From contig CANLUL010000004.1 of assembly GCA_947494305.1 (NCBI GenBank), positions 124,001 to 188,000 on the forward strand: DNA of 64,000 nt. The letters are read 5' to 3'. Under the pieces are notes generated by a model. The model was not told where the DNA came from. It did no database searches and was given only the letters and a program-made list of their open reading frames with translations. Shown here one piece after another: positions 59,475 to 64,000 of this stretch. The DNA is from an uncultured Sphingomonadaceae bacterium. Lineage in GTDB: Bacteria; Pseudomonadota; Alphaproteobacteria; Sphingomonadales; Sphingomonadaceae. Position numbers and translations under genes: made by a program. Numbering within the stretch: the first letter of the stretch is position 1; each line of letters begins with the position of its first letter.

Positions 59475-61532
59475 ATGGGATATAGACTTGGTGTTGATGT
59501 CGGCGGAACTTTCACCGACCTGCTTCTATTCAACGAAGAATCTGGTGAGTTTTGGCGAACCAAAACACCTTCAACGCCTCATGACAGCTCGGAAGGTATC
59601 CTGAACGGCGTCAATATAATCTGCGACGATGCCGACGTTAGGCCCAGTGAAATTGACTACTTCTTACACGGTACAACAGTAGCCACCAACGCGGTTTTAG
59701 AAGGCAAAGGCGCTCGCGTCGGCCTTATCACTACCGAGGGTTATCGCGATGTTATGCAAATTGCGCGAAGCTTTGTTCCGGGCGGATTGGCCGCCTGGAT
59801 TATTTGGCCAAAACCACAACCGCTTGCCGCGCTAGAAGACACGGTTACCGTAAAAGAGCGCATGGATGCAGATGGCAATGAAGTCCGCCCACTTGATGAA
59901 AACAGTGTCTCAGACGCGATTGGGCATCTGAAATCTCAAGGTGTCGAAGCCGTCACTGTTTCGTTGATGAATGCCTATACCAATGGCGCACATGAAAAAC
60001 GGATCGGCGAAATGATCACTTCCGAAATGCCTGATATTCCGATTTCATTGAGCCACGAGGTGCTTCCTGAAATGCAAGAATATGAGCGAACACTGACTAC
60101 CGTCGCCAACGCAGCGGTTCGCCCGGTAGTGGGCAACTATGTGTCCAGTTTGCGTTCTAAGCTAGCCGATGCTGGTATGGAAGGGCGCTTCTCGTTGTTG
60201 CGTTCAGATGGCGGCTTAATGTCTTCCCAAAAGGCAGAAGAGCATCCGGTTAACATATTGATGTCGGGGCCAGCAGGCGGTGTTACCGGTGCTGTTTGGG
60301 TGGCGAAAAATGCCGGACTAAAGAACATTCTCACGCTTGATGTTGGCGGGACTTCCACCGACGTTGCGTTGATCGAAAATCTTGAGCCTCGCCGGGTCCG
60401 CACAACAGAAGTTGGACATCTATCGGTACGGGCATCATCACTTGATGTGAAAACGGTTGGCGCGGGTGGAGGTTCCATTGCCTATGTACCCGAACTGACC
60501 GGAGCGTTGCGCGTTGGCCCCGAAAGTGCCGGTGCTGTTCCTGGGCCAGTAGCTTATGGCAAAGGCGGCGAAGCGCCAACCGTAACAGATGCCAATGTGG
60601 TATTGGGCTATCTCCCAGAGAACCTACTCGGCGGCTCCTTTCAACTAGATCGCGAAGGCGCAAAAAAAGCTGTCCAAACAATAGCCGATGCGCTCGGGAT
60701 CGACTTAATGGCAGCGGCGCGCGGCATTATTGATATTGTGAATGAAAACATGTTCGGTGCACTCCGGATGATTTCTGTTCAACAGGGCTACGATCCACGC
60801 CATTTCGCATTGATGGGTTTTGGAGGTGCCGGACCACTGCATGTCAATGCGGTTGCAAAGCTAATGAATAGCTGGCCCGCCGTTTCCCCCGTCTCTCCTG
60901 GCGTGCTCTGCGCTTTGGGCGATGCCACAACCCGTATGCGAACGGAAACTGCGCGATCTTTCTCCAGGTTCGCGACAAAGACTGAAGCATCGGAATTGAT
61001 CAGCATATTGAAAGAAATGGCCGAACAAACACGCTCCGAATTGCTATCAGAGGGTGTGGCGGAAGAAGATATTATCAGCGAGTTCGAAGTGGACGTTCGC
61101 TATGCGGGACAGGCTTTTGAGGTTCCGCTCACGATTACACCAGAAGTATTGGAGCAAGATGGAATCGAAGGTATTTTGGCGCGATTCAATGAGGAACATA
61201 ATCGCCTTTTCACTTTCAACATGGACACCCCGCATGAAATAGTGAACTTGCGCGCTGTAGCGCTTGGGCAATCGCTTGACCTTCCTGCGATTGAGTTACC
61301 CAAAGGCAATGGTGATCCCTCTCAAGCAAAAATTCGGGATCACAAACTGTGGATGGACGGCGCGGAACAGGATGGCGCAATATATGATCGCTCTAAACTG
61401 AAGCAGGGCGATATCATAGCGGGTCCTGCCATTGTCGTGGAAATGGATTCAACTACTTTGATCGAAACAGGTTGTGTGGGTGAGGTTGATGCCGTTGGCA
61501 ATATCCTTATTAATCTGGCGGAGGGACAATAA
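59475..61532 (+). CDS. hydantoinase/oxoprolinase subunit A (HyuA-like)
   Basis: 685 residues. RLGVDVGGTFTDLLLF starts the N-terminal domain (Hydant_A_N), ILTLDVGGTSTDVALIEN the ATPase-like domain, and GFGGAGPLHVNAVAKLM the later nucleotide loop. Family members couple ATP hydrolysis to opening of 5-oxoproline, N-methylhydantoin, or to carboxylation of ketones. RBS AGAGGA. The adjacent B subunit gene starts one base after the stop. Likely opens a cyclic amide here. Confidence 0.93.
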   Translation: MGYRLGVDVGGTFTDLLLFNEESGEFWRTKTPSTPHDSSEGILNGVNIICDDADVRPSEIDYFLHGTTVATNAVLEGKGARVGLITTEGYRDVMQIARSFVPGGLAAWIIWPKPQPLAALEDTVTVKERMDADGNEVRPLDENSVSDAIGHLKSQGVEAVTVSLMNAYTNGAHEKRIGEMITSEMPDIPISLSHEVLPEMQEYERTLTTVANAAVRPVVGNYVSSLRSKLADAGMEGRFSLLRSDGGLMSSQKAEEHPVNILMSGPAGGVTGAVWVAKNAGLKNILTLDVGGTSTDVALIENLEPRRVRTTEVGHLSVRASSLDVKTVGAGGGSIAYVPELTGALRVGPESAGAVPGPVAYGKGGEAPTVTDANVVLGYLPENLLGGSFQLDREGAKKAVQTIADALGIDLMAAARGIIDIVNENMFGALRMISVQQGYDPRHFALMGFGGAGPLHVNAVAKLMNSWPAVSPVSPGVLCALGDATTRMRTETARSFSRFATKTEASELISILKEMAEQTRSELLSEGVAEEDIISEFEVDVRYAGQAFEVPLTITPEVLEQDGIEGILARFNEEHNRLFTFNMDTPHEIVNLRAVALGQSLDLPAIELPKGNGDPSQAKIRDHKLWMDGAEQDGAIYDRSKLKQGDIIAGPAIVVEMDSTTLIETGCVGEVDAVGNILINLAEGQ

Positions 61533-61533
61533 A

Positions 61534-63390
61534 ATGGTCGCTACAATTATTGAGACGAACAACTCGCCGTTTGAGAAAATTGACATTGATCCGGTGACCC
61601 TGGACATTATCGAGAACGCACTCCGCAACGCTAGAATTGAAATGGATGCGACATTGGTGCGCACGGCTATGTCTCCGGGTATCCGGGAACAAGGGGATGC
61701 ATTCCCGCTCATTGCCGATCATAATGGCAAGATGATTGTCGGTCAGTTTGGTAGTTTTATTGACGGTTTTTTGAGTCAATATGATGGGACACTGGAAGAC
61801 GGGGATATGATCTTTCTATCAGATCCCTATAGCTGCGACGGTGCGGTTAGTCACAATAATGACTGGCTCGTTCTGCTCCCGATATTCAAGGATGGCAGGC
61901 TGATTGCCTTTACCGCAATGTTTGGACATCAATCTGATATTGGCGGTAAAGTCGTTGGTTCGATGCCGATTGATGCCAAATCGATATTTGAAGAAGGTGT
62001 TCGCATTCCACCCGTAAAAATTTGGAAAAAGGGTGAGTATAACGAAGACTTGATCAAGCTCGTCATGCACCAGACCCGCAAACCAGATTGGTGTCAGGCC
62101 GATCTCAACGCGATCATAGCATCATGCCGCGTCGCTGCCCGTCGTGTCATCGAAATGGCGGATCGTTTCGGCGATGATATTTATGTCTCAGCAACTCAGG
62201 AACTTTTGGCTCGCAATCACCGCGCAATGAAAACCCTGATCGGCGAAGCTATTGGCGAAGAACCGGTTAGCTTTGAAGATTATATTTGCGACGATGGCAT
62301 CGGCGCGGGTCCTTATAAAATCAAATGTACAATGTGGCGTGAAGACGGAAAAGTCATACTCGATTTCGAAGGGACTGATCCGCAAAGCCAAGCATCGATC
62401 AACTTCTTCCTCAATGAAAATATGTTCAAGATGTTCTTCGGCATCTACATGATCATGGTTTTTGATCCGCAGATATTATTCAACGACGGGTTTTACGATC
62501 TAATCGATGTACGCATTCCGGAAGGGTCTCTACTCAAGCCGAAGTTTCCAGCTGCTCTGTCAGGACGCACCCATGCGCTGGGACGTATTTTTGATATTCT
62601 GGGCGGCCTACTAGGTCAGAAAACACCCGAGTTTCTTAATGCAGCTGGCTTCTCATCATCGCCGCACCTTTTTTATTCCGGCAATGATAAAAATGGTGAT
62701 TGGTTTCAGTTGTTCCAGATTGGCTTTGGCGGCATTCCCGGAAGACCATTAGGAGATGGCCCCGACGGCCATTCGCTTTGGCCTGGCTTTACCAATGTGC
62801 CAAACGAATTTCTGGAACGTTATTTCCCGCTAAGGATCGAGAGATATGAAACGGAACCGGATAGCGGCGGAGCTGGCCTTCACCGCGGCGGCAATGGAAT
62901 TCATCTCACATATAGATTCCTCGCTTCCGGAACAATTTCAATTCACGATGACCGCTGGTTTGTTCCACCTTGGGGCGTGAATGGTGGTCAACCAGGCGAG
63001 CGGGCACGTAAAGTCCTAGAAAAAGAAGATGGCTCGACCACGATTATCGGCAACAAGGTCGAAGACGTTCATGTGGAAGAGGGCGATCAGTTACATTTTG
63101 TCACCTGGGGCGGTGGAGGCTGGGGCAATCCGTTGGAACGGGATCCAGCGCTGGTAAAACTGGAAATAGCACAAGGGCTTCTGACTGATAATGGTGCCCG
63201 CGATTATGGGGTCGTCATCTCTAAAGATGGCAGCGTCGACAATGTTGCAACGGAAGCGTTGCGAACAAAAATGGCAGCTGAAATTCCGAACAGCGACAGT
63301 CCGTTCAATTTTGGACCCGATATCGAAACGCTTCGATCCAATTGTGTAGAGGAAACAGGGCTACCCGCCCCGACACAACCAAGCTATTAG
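61534..63390 (+). CDS. hydantoinase/oxoprolinase subunit B (HyuB-like)
   Basis: 618 residues from ATG at 61534. DPVTLDIIENALRNARIEMDATLVRTAMSPGIREQGDAFPLI is the family N-terminus; FLSDPYSCDGAVSHNNDWLVLLP and QLHFVTWGGGGWGNPLERDP are later signatures. Partner subunit of the upstream A gene. The usual hydantoinase B length is 550-600 and this is complete. No carbamoylase or N-methylhydantoin gene is adjacent, so the precise substrate is open. Confidence 0.93.
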   Translation: MVATIIETNNSPFEKIDIDPVTLDIIENALRNARIEMDATLVRTAMSPGIREQGDAFPLIADHNGKMIVGQFGSFIDGFLSQYDGTLEDGDMIFLSDPYSCDGAVSHNNDWLVLLPIFKDGRLIAFTAMFGHQSDIGGKVVGSMPIDAKSIFEEGVRIPPVKIWKKGEYNEDLIKLVMHQTRKPDWCQADLNAIIASCRVAARRVIEMADRFGDDIYVSATQELLARNHRAMKTLIGEAIGEEPVSFEDYICDDGIGAGPYKIKCTMWREDGKVILDFEGTDPQSQASINFFLNENMFKMFFGIYMIMVFDPQILFNDGFYDLIDVRIPEGSLLKPKFPAALSGRTHALGRIFDILGGLLGQKTPEFLNAAGFSSSPHLFYSGNDKNGDWFQLFQIGFGGIPGRPLGDGPDGHSLWPGFTNVPNEFLERYFPLRIERYETEPDSGGAGLHRGGNGIHLTYRFLASGTISIHDDRWFVPPWGVNGGQPGERARKVLEKEDGSTTIIGNKVEDVHVEEGDQLHFVTWGGGGWGNPLERDPALVKLEIAQGLLTDNGARDYGVVISKDGSVDNVATEALRTKMAAEIPNSDSPFNFGPDIETLRSNCVEETGLPAPTQPSY

Positions 63391-63396
63391 CCCTTT

Positions 63397-64000
63397 ATGT
63401 GTATTGTAGCAGTTGCCTGGAAGTATCACCCGCATTGGAAAATGGTGGCGCTGGGTAATCGCGATGAATTGCATGCGCGGCCAGCAACACCGATTGCGCG
63501 ATGGAAGGATCAGAACCATCTAATTGCGGGGCAAGATGTGCAGGCCGGAGGAACATGGCTAGGCATATCTGAGCAGGGACGATTTGCAGTCGTCACGAAT
63601 GTGACTCAATCCTCGCCACCAGAACCCAAGGCCGCCTCACGCGGCACGCTATTGAAAGATTTCTTGAGCGGTGATGGTCAATATGCGCATCTGGATCATG
63701 TGGACTTTTCCAGTTTCAATCCGTTCAATCTTCTCACTATTTCCGGGAACTCTGCGACACTGGTGTCGAATCAAAGTGACCAGGTTCACCAAGAGTTAAA
63801 TTCCGGTATCTACGGCTTGTCCAATGGGCAATTGGACAAGCCATGGGAAAAATCCGCGCATCTCGATCAATCCTTGAAAAGTTGGTTGTCCAAAGATTCA
63901 AAAAATTTTGGAGAGCTTCTGTCAAAATTGGAAGATCGGAAGCCATTTGGCGCTCAAGGAGAAATCACAGATAACTCGAGCGAGACCTTTCGGCCGGAGC
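63397..64000 (+). CDS. NRDE/TANGO2 family protein, partial at window end
   Basis: 201 codons read before the edge. MCIVAVAWKYHP (Cys2 is the Ntn-hydrolase-like nucleophile position), LGNRDELHARPATPIARW, QAGGTWLGISEQGRFAVVTNV and YGLSNGQLDKPWEK are the family hallmarks. TANGO2-type proteins are linked to haem and lipid handling; bacterial ones are largely uncharacterised. Starts 6 bp after the hydantoinase B stop, so it may be a third member of that operon. The C-terminal 50 or so residues are outside. Confidence 0.9.
   Translation, partial: MCIVAVAWKYHPHWKMVALGNRDELHARPATPIARWKDQNHLIAGQDVQAGGTWLGISEQGRFAVVTNVTQSSPPEPKAASRGTLLKDFLSGDGQYAHLDHVDFSSFNPFNLLTISGNSATLVSNQSDQVHQELNSGIYGLSNGQLDKPWEKSAHLDQSLKSWLSKDSKNFGELLSKLEDRKPFGAQGEITDNSSETFRPE

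Noticed and set aside
63814-63842. Perfect 12-bp inverted repeat GGCTTGTCCAAT/ATTGGACAAGCC
   Set aside because: Lies inside the conserved GLSNGQLDKPW segment of the NRDE gene; half-sites are too far apart for the operator, so likely a coding coincidence.
1-64000. Mobile elements, integrase, tRNA genes, CRISPR array
   Set aside because: None seen by reading both strands; the clustered operons and two operators suggest an island, but no boundary repeat or transposase supports recent transfer.

Overview
The window is chromosomal-type DNA of a Gram-negative alphaproteobacterium, most likely a sphingomonad. Three TonB-dependent receptors, many VOC, CaiB/BaiF and MmgE/PrpD proteins, a HapK-type small protein and Tat- or Sec-exported enzymes all fit that group. 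This placement is inference from gene content. About 63 protein genes are packed tightly, mostly with ATGA or TGATG overlaps, in long divergent operons. I found no tRNA, rRNA, CRISPR, integrase or insertion sequence, and no gene-free stretch longer than about 250 bp.

Positions 1-52030 look like one catabolic island under one repressor. Nine copies of a palindrome, TTTGTCCGGACAAA or close variants, lie at the heads of its transcription units, and one degenerate copy contains the start codon of a HutC/UTRA-type GntR regulator (20575-21321). The units are: a TonB receptor (1-2410, minus) divergent from an exported VOC protein plus a Tat-exported nitrilase-like protein (2661-4860); a ten-gene plus operon (4927-11797; DUF1330, VOC proteins, reductase, MFS, alpha/beta-hydrolase-like, YciI, CMD, NTF2-like); a nine-gene minus operon (20548-11794; two MmgE/PrpD, PaaK-like ligase, amidase, HapK-like, SDR, NodB-like hydrolase, crotonase, VOC); a five-gene minus CoA-ester operon (26203-21327; CitE-like lyase, MaoC hydratase, acyl-CoA dehydrogenase, two CaiB CoA-transferases); DUF1838 protein (26316-27221); TonB receptor (28108-30660); MFS, FAD oxidase, nitrilase-like, methyltransferase and small partner (30781-36372); unknown protein plus FAD monooxygenase (37231-39116); an eight-gene minus operon (45959-39125; isochorismatase-type amidohydrolase, two NodB-like hydrolases, aldehyde dehydrogenase, small unknown, methyltransferase, small partner, reductase); and a plus operon (46049-52030; alpha/beta-hydrolase-like, small unknown, aconitase-like large and small subunits, HMG-CoA-lyase-like, CaiB).

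Positions 52147-64000 carry a YeiH-type transporter and a second, separately regulated module. An FCD-type GntR gene (57532-58182) and two copies of a different palindrome, ATTGTATACAAT (57446-57457 and 59416-59427), flank an Asp/Glu-racemase-like gene, two NTF2-like genes, a third TonB receptor, a CaiB CoA-transferase and a hydantoinase/oxoprolinase A-B pair. A partial NRDE/TANGO2 gene closes the window.

Read together, the genes suggest uptake of a scarce, probably N-containing cyclic compound through outer-membrane receptors, processing partly outside the cytoplasm, oxygenation and reduction, opening of amide, imide or hydantoin bonds, then CoA activation, hydration and lyase cleavage of branched dicarboxylates. 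The substrate is unknown. Two features stand out: nearly every function occurs as a pair of paralogues, and proteins from three hydrolase or racemase superfamilies have lost their canonical nucleophile.
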